From assembly GCA_900498135.1 (NCBI GenBank), contig LR026961.1, forward strand, positions 3,060,601 to 3,124,600: a DNA stretch of 64,000 nt, written 5' to 3'. The notes below the pieces were generated by a model, which worked only from the letters and a program-made list of their open reading frames with translations, ran no database searches and was not told the origin of the DNA. Origin of the DNA: an uncultured Desulfatiglans sp. (GTDB taxonomy: Bacteria > Desulfobacterota > DSM-4660 > Desulfatiglandales > Desulfatiglandaceae). Shown here in pieces: positions 42,343 to 49,988 of the stretch. A program made the translations under genes and the position numbers. How positions within the stretch are numbered: the stretch's first letter is position 1; every line of letters starts with the position of its first letter.

Positions 42343-43032
42343 CTAGCGTACAGCGTTGGCGAGCTCCTGGCGCAGTTCGGCCGACCCGGGATTGGAGACG
42401 GCATTGCGCACCAGAATATCGATGGGGCGCACCGCTCGTCCGTAATACGCGTGGTTTGAGCTGTCGCTGACCTTGATGATCGATCCCTCGAGGTTCAAGC
42501 CGGCATAAAGCCCTTTGGATTTGGCGAAGGAAAGGACGTCTGCCATGATGTTCGATTTGGCGCCGGCGCCGACGGGCCCGGCGGCCACCGAAACGTCTCC
42601 GCCCAACTTGAATTCGGTGGCGTAAAACTGGTCGAGAGCCTTCTGGTTTTGGATCAGCATGATGACTTCCGCTGCTTCACCGCCGATCTGAAGGCCGAAG
42701 GTGACACTGCCGATCATGTAAAAGGCGGGTTGGCTCCAACTGCCCGTTTTTTCGTCCCGAACGAGGAGAACGCCGCTCCCTCCCGACCCCCCGAGCACAA
42801 AGCCCAATTTGACGAGGCTCGGGATGATCAGGACCGCTTTGGCCCCTTTCAGGTGTTGCTGCAGCCATTCCATCTGGGAGTCTGCCATGAATGACCTGAC
42901 GGTGATGGCGGATTTATCGACCAGGCCGGTTTCTTCGACGGTTTCCGCCGCTGCCGGGGCGCTGAACCCGGCTGTTAGCGCAAAGGCCAGGGCCGCGATG
43001 ATCCAAACCTTCCTTCTTTCGCTCGAATGCAT
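42343..43032 (-). CDS. Secreted SYLF (Ysc84-like) lipid-binding-domain protein
   Basis: The 229-residue protein has an N-terminal signal peptide (AALAFALTAGFSAPAAAE) and a SYLF domain. Recognisable parts are AKAVLIIPSLVKLGFVLGG, GSGVLLVRDEKTGSWSQPAF, GSVTFGLQIGGEAAEVIMLI and GLYAGLNLEGSII. SYLF domains bind phosphoinositides or other lipids; bacterial versions are periplasmic and of unclear function. It is transcribed in the same direction as mscS but 144 bases away. Confidence 0.9.
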   Translation of the reverse strand: MHSSERRKVWIIAALAFALTAGFSAPAAAETVEETGLVDKSAITVRSFMADSQMEWLQQHLKGAKAVLIIPSLVKLGFVLGGSGGSGVLLVRDEKTGSWSQPAFYMIGSVTFGLQIGGEAAEVIMLIQNQKALDQFYATEFKLGGDVSVAAGPVGAGAKSNIMADVLSFAKSKGLYAGLNLEGSIIKVSDSSNHAYYGRAVRPIDILVRNAVSNPGSAELRQELANAVR

Positions 43033-43200
43033 GGCATCTTTTCCTTTCTTGCCTCAAAAGGTTCTACCATCGGTCCGGCTCCATCCCATCCGATACCAGC
43101 GGATGCAACGGCCGACCGCACCACAAAAAGCTCTTCATTAGACGGGCTTCCACACGGGAATCCGGTTGTGCCCGCAGGGCAATCATTTCAAACATGGAGA

Positions 43201-44223
43201 TTACCGGGTCTGAGACAGCTCGAAAGGAAACACGTACTTGAAGTCCCGGGCCATCCCGACAACCTGCCAACCGCGGCTCCGGGCGGTCTCGATAGCCTTT
43301 TCCGCACCCTGGGCATAACGGTATTCGCGGGTCTCGTCGTCATGGTGGAGGAGCAGCGAAAGTCCGGGCCCTTTGCCGTTGTCGGCGTATTCGAGCATGG
43401 CGAGGTCGCCGTCGGAATTGCCGAAGGCCAGAATGGGTCTCCGCCCGATGTGCAAGGCGATATTGAGCACCTTTTCCCCGTCGACGTTATAGGAATTGAG
43501 CTTGTCCGTCTTGATGATCCGCTGGCCTCCCTCGGTTTTTTCGAGTTCATAGACCAGGCTGCTGCCGATCATCCGCTCGACGGGGATCCCGTACAAGGTC
43601 CCCGAAAAGACGCGGATGAAGTCGGCGCCGCTCCCCGAAACGACAAAGATCCGGAAATCGTTGGTGCGCAGGTAGTCGAGCAGTTCCATCATCGGTTGAT
43701 AGACAAGCTCGGTGTAAAGTCGCTGGTAACGCGGATGACGCGCCCTCCCCAGCCAGCTGTTCACAGCTTCCTGGAAGGACTCGATCGTCGTGCCTGCGAA
43801 ACTGATCATGAGCGTCTGCTCGAGTTCAGCCGGATCCAGGTTGTGCAAAGTGACCTCGTCGCCATCGATCACGGCTTTGTATGGCTGCTGTTCTGCCAGT
43901 TCGGTGTCGATTTCCGCGAGGGCACGGATGCGCTCGAAGCTGAAAGCGAACTGGAAGGGGACGGGTTTTTCAAGGCAGAGGGTGCCGTCGTTGTCGAAGA
44001 CGGCGATTCGTTCCTGTACCGGGACGAAGGCAGGGCTTCCGGGTTGGGTGACGTTCCGGACGAAGGCCAGGATCCGATCCTTGGCTTCACCGGCGTTCCA
44101 GGAAGGAAGCGGATCCTTGCAGGACACCATAGCGAGGAGCGCCGTTGCGGAAAAGAGCAGGCTGGTGAGGAGAAGAGCGAGAAGCGTCAGTGCGAACCAA
44201 CGTCTGGGAACCCCGGTTTTCAT
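43201..44223 (-). CDS. Membrane-anchored HAD-superfamily phosphatase
   Basis: The 340-residue product begins with a signal or anchor segment (WFALTLLALLLTSLLFSATA) ending near a cysteine (AMVSC). It has HAD motif I as VFDNDGTLCLE, motif II VVSGSGADF and motif III-IV GNSDGDLAML. The arrangement resembles phosphoserine-phosphatase-type HADs exported to the periplasm. Start ATG 44223 has GGAGG four bases upstream; the longer frame to 44337 lacks support. The substrate is unknown. Confidence 0.88.
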   Translation of the reverse strand: MKTGVPRRWFALTLLALLLTSLLFSATALLAMVSCKDPLPSWNAGEAKDRILAFVRNVTQPGSPAFVPVQERIAVFDNDGTLCLEKPVPFQFAFSFERIRALAEIDTELAEQQPYKAVIDGDEVTLHNLDPAELEQTLMISFAGTTIESFQEAVNSWLGRARHPRYQRLYTELVYQPMMELLDYLRTNDFRIFVVSGSGADFIRVFSGTLYGIPVERMIGSSLVYELEKTEGGQRIIKTDKLNSYNVDGEKVLNIALHIGRRPILAFGNSDGDLAMLEYADNGKGPGLSLLLHHDDETREYRYAQGAEKAIETARSRGWQVVGMARDFKYVFPFELSQTR

Positions 44224-44272
44224 AGAACCTCCAAGTCGATGAATCGGGACGGGAAGGACCGGCTCCACCGGA

Positions 44273-44515
44273 TCAAACATCATCCGTATGGCCGGTTCGC
44301 CGGATTGAAGCGGAGAAGACCACCCCCTCCAAAGCATAAATGGGAGTATCAGGTGAACGGCCTCCCAGGGTTTCCCGTTCCGCGGCTAAGGATCCGGAAT
44401 CATGGATTGCCGGAACGGTTTCCTTCGGGATGGGGATCTTGATATCGCAGGAGGCAAACATCCACGCACCCGGGGAAAGGATGATCGCTGTCAGCAGAAG
44501 GTGAAAAGCGCGCAA
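44273..44515 (-). CDS. Putative small lipoprotein upstream of the HAD gene
   Basis: An 80-residue frame starts at TTG 44515 with a GAGGGG site about five bases upstream. The N terminus looks like a lipoprotein signal (RAFHLLLTAIILSPGAWMFASC), with mature DIKIPIPKETV. It ends 50 bases before the HAD gene in the same direction. I do not recognise a family; coding status rests on the signal and the ribosome-binding site. Confidence 0.45.
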   Translation of the reverse strand: MRAFHLLLTAIILSPGAWMFASCDIKIPIPKETVPAIHDSGSLAAERETLGGRSPDTPIYALEGVVFSASIRRTGHTDDV

Positions 44516-44825
44516 GTCGCCCCTCTCGTGTGGGGTCTCCGGTGGAGGCGGCCTCTACCGGAAGTCACGGTTTTCCAAGGATCAAGAAGCCCGTAGGGAG
44601 CCGGTCCGGCCAAAAAGATCATCTGAAGCAAGGTGCGTGGCCCTAAGCATGCCGGAAATCGCCGCATCCCGATCCTGCTGACGCCGCGCATACCGCAGCG
44701 GGATGCTCGGACGAGTGAAAGGTTGATATCAGCTTATAAGACTATCTTTTATCGGCTTTTTCAGCTATTTGTCAAGCATGTATGCGCCGGGTCGCCATTT
44801 TCCGGCCCGGTCCGGCTGCAGGGCG

Positions 44826-44918
44826 ACGGTTAGCGGGAGGCGACCTGCAGGTCGCCGCACAAGCAAACGTACAGATTGACGCCGGGATCGGCCAAAAAGA
44901 CCATTTCCGGATCGAAAC
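44826..44918 (+). repeat. Dispersed hairpin repeat, copy 12 (right half with core)
   Basis: The core GGCGACCTGCAGGTCGCC and the whole right arm to CATTTCCGGATCGAAAC are intact; the left arm is missing or unrecognisable. It abuts the stop codon of the NUDIX gene. The rest of the gap 44516-44917 shows no gene. Confidence 0.9.
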
Positions 44919-45388
44919 TAATGAGACAAGAGAAAGCTCCCGTTGTATCTGCGGTAATCTTCGATCGTCGCCAAATGCACGGGTACGATGTCTTTGGGTT
45001 GGTCGAAAAGCGAGAAAAAACGCAGCGTTGATCCCTCGATGCCGTCTGCACGAGGAGTGCCGCGCCAGTTTCTCACGATGAAGGCCAAGGCGAAACACTG
45101 CACCTCGTCTCCGTTCGGGTAGGTGAATTTTTGGCGAGGGCCGCAGTATAGGCCCATGGGCTCGGCGCTGACCACCTCCAGGGAGGTCTCCTCCGCCACC
45201 TCTCGGCGGAGCGCAGTAAGCGGGGATTCATCCAATTCGACAGACCCGCCGGGTAAACCCCACAGGTCGTTGTCATTGCGGCGCTGCAGCAGGATCTCTC
45301 CGGCGGCGTTCACGATGACAGCCCGCACACCGGGGACGAAGATCCTGCGGGGTCCGACCAGTTTCCGCATCTCTCCCGCATAGCTCAT
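44918..45388 (-). CDS. NUDIX hydrolase
   Basis: The 156-residue protein contains the NUDIX box as GGSVELDESPLTALRREVAE followed by ET, with the catalytic REVAEE glutamates. It is preceded by VRAVIVNAAGEILLQRR and NDLWGLPGG. It hydrolyses a nucleoside diphosphate linked to another moiety. Start ATG 45388 gives MSYAGEMRKL; an upstream frame to 45475 is possible. No operon partner is evident. Confidence 0.9.
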   Translation of the reverse strand: MSYAGEMRKLVGPRRIFVPGVRAVIVNAAGEILLQRRNDNDLWGLPGGSVELDESPLTALRREVAEETSLEVVSAEPMGLYCGPRQKFTYPNGDEVQCFALAFIVRNWRGTPRADGIEGSTLRFFSLFDQPKDIVPVHLATIEDYRRYNGSFLLSH

Positions 45389-45738
45389 CTCAGGGCTTCC
45401 ATTGAAATATCCTAACAGGGTGTTTTCACCAGGGCCAAACTTCAGACCTAGATCGGCATGGCAGCGTTTCATCAAGCGCTGAGCGGAACGCTTCCCTGAG
45501 CAATTCCGCTCAGCGGGCCGCTCTGAATGGGAACGGGGTCGGCGTCCTCATCGCGACTTTTCGATGTGTTGACAAAATCACTTTAGCGGATCGGAGGGGC
45601 CCTGTAAAGCAAGGGGCAACGTGAAAAGCGCATCCAGCAGTAAGGAATGCGAAAGACGCATGCCGCATCGGAGGTTTCAAACCGGTGCCTATGGTTCAGG
45701 GCGGGGATGCCCAGGAGGAAGGGCAAAAACCAGCGTTT

Positions 45739-45762
45739 CCCTGGATCGTTTCCTTTCCAGGG
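45739..45762. promoter_or_regulatory. Candidate activator site upstream of the Kelch sigma-54 promoter
   Basis: The perfect inverted repeat CCCTGGA (45739-45745), ten bases, TCCAGGG (45756-45762) lies about 60 bases upstream of the -24 element. It differs from the TGCAAC sites at 26.7 kb, so a different activator is likely. Confidence 0.35.
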
Positions 45763-45810
45763 GAGGGGTGGGCCTCATACGCTGGGGTCAACTCCGGCGG
45801 CTGCGGTTTA

Positions 45811-45826
45811 TGGCACACTGCTTGCT
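45811..45826 (+). promoter_or_regulatory. Consensus sigma-54 promoter
   Basis: TGGCAC (45811-45816), five bases, TTGCT (45822-45826) matches the -24/-12 consensus exactly. Transcription would begin near 45837, about 77 bases before the Kelch start codon, which has an AGGAGG site. Confidence 0.75.
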
Positions 45827-45913
45827 TTGTCGGGCCGGGGATGTCCAGGAACAGCGGATCGATGGTGGAAGGGCCCTGAGGACATCAAAAGAATTCAACA
45901 ATAGGAGGCATAC

Positions 45914-48487
45914 ATGAAGTTCGAAACCCCGTTTCACGGCTTGAGGTGCTTTTGCCTCGCCGTCATCAGTGTTTTGCTTTTCTGTTTGCTTGCGTATGTT
46001 CCCGGTCTGACCTATGCAGCCGGGCCTTGGAAGCCCGTCGGTTCCATGCAGGATAAACGATTCGCCCACACGGCGACCCTCCTGTCCGATGGAACGGTCC
46101 TGGTGGCGGGTGGAATGCAGGACAACGAGGAATTCGCAGGGGTCATTTGCAGCGCGGAGATCTATGATCCTTCAAGCGGCGCCTGGGAGCGCACGGGCGA
46201 TATGAAAACCTCTCGCTCCCACCACACAGCAACGCTTCTGCCGGACGGCCGGGTCTTGGTCGCAGGCGGTCGGAGGGCCGGAGACTGCAATGAAACGCTC
46301 CGGTCGGCGGAGCTTTACGACCCGGCCACAAGGACCTGGAGTGATGCAGGCGCTCTGGAACAACCCAGACTGGAGCATACGGCGACGCTTTTGCAGGACG
46401 GCCGTGTCCTCGTGGCCGGGGGTTCCATCGATTCCATGCTGCCCGTCGCCGCTGCGGAGATCTTCTATCCCAAAGAAAACGTCTGGAGTCGCACGGCTGA
46501 TTTGACGGTTCCTCGCGCATCGCACACGGCGACGCTCCTTTCGGACGGGCGGGTGTTCATCTTCGGGGGCGCGACGGGCGAGAGGAAATTTTCGGATGAG
46601 ACCGGGGACCTTTACGACCCGGAATCCGAGAGATGGACCCCGAGTGCCCCCCTTACCGGCTGTCCGGTTGCCGGAGCCTGCGCCGTCCAACTTCCGGATT
46701 CGGGGGGGCAGGTGATGGTGGTCGGCGGGGCGGGCAGCGCAGGGTGTCTGCTCCAGCCTCGGATTTACGACCCGGGCAATGACCAGTGGATCGACACCGG
46801 GGCCCCGACCGTTTACCAGCGCAGCCAGTTTTCCTTGTCCCTCCTGCCGGATGGATCTGTTTTGGCGGTGGGAGGCAGCAATAGAGAAGGGTTTCCGGAT
46901 TCGGAGGTCTATCAGCCGTCGAGCGCGGGATGGCGTTCCATCGGCCCGATGAATGTGAATCGCAAACTGCATACGGCGACCTTGCTGCCCGACGGAACCG
47001 TTCTGGTGGCCGGCGGGGTGTGCGGAAAAGAGGTTTTGCCTTCGGCCGAGATCTATGCCCCGAAAGGGCGGCTGGAAGTGCAGAGATCCAGGGGTCTTTT
47101 GCAGCCAAGGGCGCACCATACGGCGACCCTTCTTCCACAGGGACAGATTCTTGTGGCGGGGGGAGAGGCCTTGTCCCGACGCCCGTTGAACCACGTCGAG
47201 GTCTACGATCCGGCAGGCGGGCGCTGGTTCGCGGCGGCTCCAATGGCCCGTGCCCGAACTTCCCACAGTGCTTTCCTCCTTTCCGATGGAAATCTTCTCG
47301 TATGCGGAGGGCGTATCGGGAACCGGCCGACGGCAAGCACGGAGGTGTACCAGACCGTGCCGAAAAACTGGCACACGGTCGAGGACATGCGGATGGCGAG
47401 GATGGATTTTGCGGGAACGGCCCTTTGGGATGGCGGCATCCTTGTCTCAGGCGGTCTGGGTGCCAGCGGCATCCTTTTCGAGACGGAGATATTCGATCCG
47501 GGCAGCGGCATCTGGATGCCAGCGGGGGAGATGACACAGCCGCGGTGCCGGCATACTGCGACACTCCTGCGCGACGGCAGGGTGCTGGTTGCAGGCGGGG
47601 CCGGCCCCTGGGGTCCTGCCGGGGAAGCCGAGGTGTATGATCCGGAGACAGGTTCCTGGGCCGAGACGAACGCGATGGCCTTTCCTCGCATGGGCCACAG
47701 CGCGGTCCTGCTCCCCGACGGCAGTGTGCTGGTTACCGGGGGTGTCAATCGAGAAGGCTTTGTAGCTCCGGTCGAACGATTCGATCCGGCGACAGGTCTC
47801 TGGCGCAGTGCAGGAGTACTCTCCGTTCCACGCACGGGCCATTCCAGCCTCGTGCTGCGCGACGGCAGGGTCCTCGTTGTGGGTGGGACAGGCGCCGGAG
47901 GCCCCGCCGTATGGGTGGAGATGATGAGACCCGCCACCGATTCCTGGGTCCGGACCTGCACGACGAGCGATCGCCGCATCGGCTGCACCACGACCCTGCT
48001 CCTCAACGGAGAGATCATGGTCTGCGGAGGATACTCCGGTCCGGTGCGCCTTTCGAGAACCGCAGAGAGGCTGCACGTAGAATCCCCCGGCAACGGCGCT
48101 CTCCAGCCCTACCTCGAGCCGGTCGAGTCGCCTCTTGAATGGGGATGTGCACTGTCTCTCGGGGGTGAAGGCTTCAGGGGCGCAGGCTTTACAGAGGCAT
48201 CCGGAGGAGATTTCAGAGGATCGCCGGCCAACTATCCACTGGTCCAACTGCGGCACATGGCAAGCGGGGTGATAAAGTGGCTTCTCCCGGACCCGGATGC
48301 CTCATTTACAGATCGTGAATTTCGCTCTGCGGGTGTCGAAGGCTTTCCCGAGGGTTATGCGATGATTACGGTCTTTGTCAACGGTAGTCCAAGTCATTCG
48401 CGGACCACAAGGTTCATGGGGCCATCGCGCGGTTGTTTACAATCGCGGGGGCTGAAGCAAGAAATGGCCCTCAGGATGAATTGGTGA
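45914..48487 (+). CDS. Secreted 14-repeat Kelch beta-propeller protein
   Basis: The 857-residue protein has a signal peptide (VISVLLFCLLAYVPGLTYAA). Fourteen Kelch-type repeats of about 50 residues follow, each with a core such as HTATLLPDGRVLVAGG, an AEIYDP segment and a W. Fourteen repeats would build two seven-bladed propellers. After residue about 715 comes a domain like the C-terminal region of galactose-oxidase-type proteins (SGGDFRGSPANYPLVQLRHM). No oxidase copper residues were identified. It should lie in the periplasm or outside the cell and bind glycans or proteins. A sigma-54 promoter lies upstream. Confidence 0.9.
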   Translation: MKFETPFHGLRCFCLAVISVLLFCLLAYVPGLTYAAGPWKPVGSMQDKRFAHTATLLSDGTVLVAGGMQDNEEFAGVICSAEIYDPSSGAWERTGDMKTSRSHHTATLLPDGRVLVAGGRRAGDCNETLRSAELYDPATRTWSDAGALEQPRLEHTATLLQDGRVLVAGGSIDSMLPVAAAEIFYPKENVWSRTADLTVPRASHTATLLSDGRVFIFGGATGERKFSDETGDLYDPESERWTPSAPLTGCPVAGACAVQLPDSGGQVMVVGGAGSAGCLLQPRIYDPGNDQWIDTGAPTVYQRSQFSLSLLPDGSVLAVGGSNREGFPDSEVYQPSSAGWRSIGPMNVNRKLHTATLLPDGTVLVAGGVCGKEVLPSAEIYAPKGRLEVQRSRGLLQPRAHHTATLLPQGQILVAGGEALSRRPLNHVEVYDPAGGRWFAAAPMARARTSHSAFLLSDGNLLVCGGRIGNRPTASTEVYQTVPKNWHTVEDMRMARMDFAGTALWDGGILVSGGLGASGILFETEIFDPGSGIWMPAGEMTQPRCRHTATLLRDGRVLVAGGAGPWGPAGEAEVYDPETGSWAETNAMAFPRMGHSAVLLPDGSVLVTGGVNREGFVAPVERFDPATGLWRSAGVLSVPRTGHSSLVLRDGRVLVVGGTGAGGPAVWVEMMRPATDSWVRTCTTSDRRIGCTTTLLLNGEIMVCGGYSGPVRLSRTAERLHVESPGNGALQPYLEPVESPLEWGCALSLGGEGFRGAGFTEASGGDFRGSPANYPLVQLRHMASGVIKWLLPDPDASFTDREFRSAGVEGFPEGYAMITVFVNGSPSHSRTTRFMGPSRGCLQSRGLKQEMALRMNW

Positions 48488-48511
48488 TTGCAGGGCGGCC
48501 AGGTTTTTGAT

Positions 48512-48643
48512 ATGATCCCAAATAAAGGAAATCTCACTGGAAATGATGATCCACCGGGAGCAGTTGCGATTCTTGGAGCAGAGGTTCACCCGAATACGCT
48601 GTGTGTTGGTTTGCTGAAGATCCCTGAGGAGGGTTTAGAATGA
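48512..48643 (+). CDS. Possible 43-residue coupled small protein
   Basis: A short frame from ATG 48512 encodes a 43-residue acidic peptide ending LLKIPEEGLE. Its TGA overlaps the ATG of the SlyB-like gene as ATGA. The Shine-Dalgarno is weak and no family is recognised. The overlap suggests either a real small gene or a translational leader. Confidence 0.25.
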   Translation: MIPNKGNLTGNDDPPGAVAILGAEVHPNTLCVGLLKIPEEGLE

Positions 48644-49107
48644 GAAGGATCCGTTTTGCAGCGACCGTCTGCATGGGGCTGGTCATGGCCTTGACAGGGG
48701 TGGGGTGCGCCCCGAGTTTGTCGGGCGACGTCTACTCACGCGATGAAGCGAAACAGGTCCAGGTAGCCCACGAAGGGACTGTGGTCATGGTTCGAAGTGT
48801 GCAGATCGAAGGGACGCATTCCGGTATCGGGGCCATCGCCGGTGGAATCCTGGGGTATGGGATTGGAAGCACGATCGGCGGTGGCAGCGGACAAACCCTG
48901 GCCAGAGCCGCCGGAACGGTGGCCGGCGCCTTGGCCGGTGGCGCTGCCGAGGAAGGCGCTACAAGGCAGAACGGTCTGGAGATTACGGTGAAACTGGACA
49001 ATGGCGAGGTGGTATCGATCGTCCAGGCGAATGATGTGCCCTTTGCGAAGGGCGACCGGGTGACGGTTTTGCGGCGGCCCGACGGTAGCGCCAGGGTCCT
49101 GCAGTGA
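48640..49107 (+). CDS. SlyB/Pcp-like glycine-zipper outer-membrane lipoprotein
   Basis: The 155-residue protein has a lipoprotein signal with lipobox LTGVGC (Cys23). A glycine-zipper membrane segment follows (GIGAIAGGILGYGIGSTIGG, then AGTVAGALAGGAAEEG), then a small beta domain ending VPFAKGDRVTVLRRPDG. This is the SlyB/PcP family of outer-membrane lipoproteins linked to envelope integrity. A GAGGAGGG site precedes the ATG. Confidence 0.92.
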   Translation: MRRIRFAATVCMGLVMALTGVGCAPSLSGDVYSRDEAKQVQVAHEGTVVMVRSVQIEGTHSGIGAIAGGILGYGIGSTIGGGSGQTLARAAGTVAGALAGGAAEEGATRQNGLEITVKLDNGEVVSIVQANDVPFAKGDRVTVLRRPDGSARVLQ

Positions 49108-49138
49108 AGCGGAACCCCCATGTGACGGGAGGGAGAGG

Positions 49139-49666
49139 ATGATTTCGGACAGAATCCTCTGCGTGATCGCGGCAATGCTTTTCGCGGGATGTGTCCACGG
49201 CTGTTCGGGGTCCTCGGATGAGGCTATAGAATTGAAGCATTTCCCGGTGGACCATTTGGAAGGAGTCATCTCACAGGACGGCGTCTGCCTGGATACAGAC
49301 AGGAGCAGTGACGGGAAGGGATCGATCCGCATCGATGCGGGAGGCCGGCGGTCCGTCAGGCTTTATGAGACCGGGGACGTGGATGTGGAAAATGCCCGGG
49401 TGGTATATCAGGCAAAGCTCAGCACGGAGGCCCTCGAGGGAAAGACCTACCTCGAAATGTGGTGCCATTTCCCCGATGGCGGCGAGTATTTTTCGAAGGG
49501 GCTTCAGTCTGCTCTGAGCGGGACGAACGGTTGGGTCACCGTTGAAACACCATTCATGCTTCAGTCTGGTCAGAATCCCGACAATATCCGGTTGAATCTG
49601 GTCATCGAAGGAGCGGGAACGGTCTGGGTGGACGACATCCATCTCTACGGGGCACCCTTGGGCTGA
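49139..49666 (+). CDS. Lipoprotein with carbohydrate-binding-like beta domain
   Basis: The 175-residue product has a lipoprotein-type signal (AAMLFAGC, Cys18, with a second candidate at Cys22). A single beta-rich domain follows, containing GKGSIRIDAGGRRSVRLYE, TYLEMWCHFP, NGWVTVETPFML and GTVWVDDIHLYG. That pattern resembles jelly-roll carbohydrate-binding modules such as CBM4/9. It follows the SlyB-like gene by about 30 bases and probably shares its transcript. The ligand is unknown. Confidence 0.72.
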   Translation: MISDRILCVIAAMLFAGCVHGCSGSSDEAIELKHFPVDHLEGVISQDGVCLDTDRSSDGKGSIRIDAGGRRSVRLYETGDVDVENARVVYQAKLSTEALEGKTYLEMWCHFPDGGEYFSKGLQSALSGTNGWVTVETPFMLQSGQNPDNIRLNLVIEGAGTVWVDDIHLYGAPLG

Positions 49667-49988
49667 CATCTGGCGGGAGTAGCTTACTGCGGCGATGCGG
49701 CCGGGTTGCGGGCCGGGCGTTGTTTCTGGATCATCGGTCCTGAAATGAAGCGCTGCTATGGTGGTTCCGTGAAATACCGGTCTGTTCGGCCCTGCAGCGG
49801 CAAGATCATTCAACGTCTTTTAAAAAGGAATAAGGTGCAAGTGACGCCCATTGATTTTTCTGTGAATTCGATTTTCGAGCCCGAATAAACCTTTTTTCCC
49901 GATTCAAACCATTCCTCTGCTTCCAGCCGTTTCTGAACCCGGAGCGCTGCACGGGTAAGCGCGTCTAACTGGTAGAACTCGCAGCCAA
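49667..49988. other. Intergenic stretch before the cyclase gene
   Basis: I see no gene, repeat or clear promoter in these 322 bases. Confidence 0.4.

Larger units (their letters stand above)
45389..45913. other. Intergenic region upstream of the Kelch gene
   Basis: About 525 bases without a convincing gene, although several frames happen to be open. It holds the sigma-54 promoter at 45811-45826 and the inverted repeat CCCTGGA-N10-TCCAGGG at 45739-45762. Confidence 0.5.

Noticed and set aside
45569..45591. TTGACA upstream of the Kelch gene
   Set aside because: No matching -10 box at 16-19 bases; the sigma-54 site at 45811 is a better promoter.
45621..45917. Open frames just upstream of the Kelch gene
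   Set aside because: They overlap the sigma-54 promoter, lack ribosome-binding sites and show no domain.
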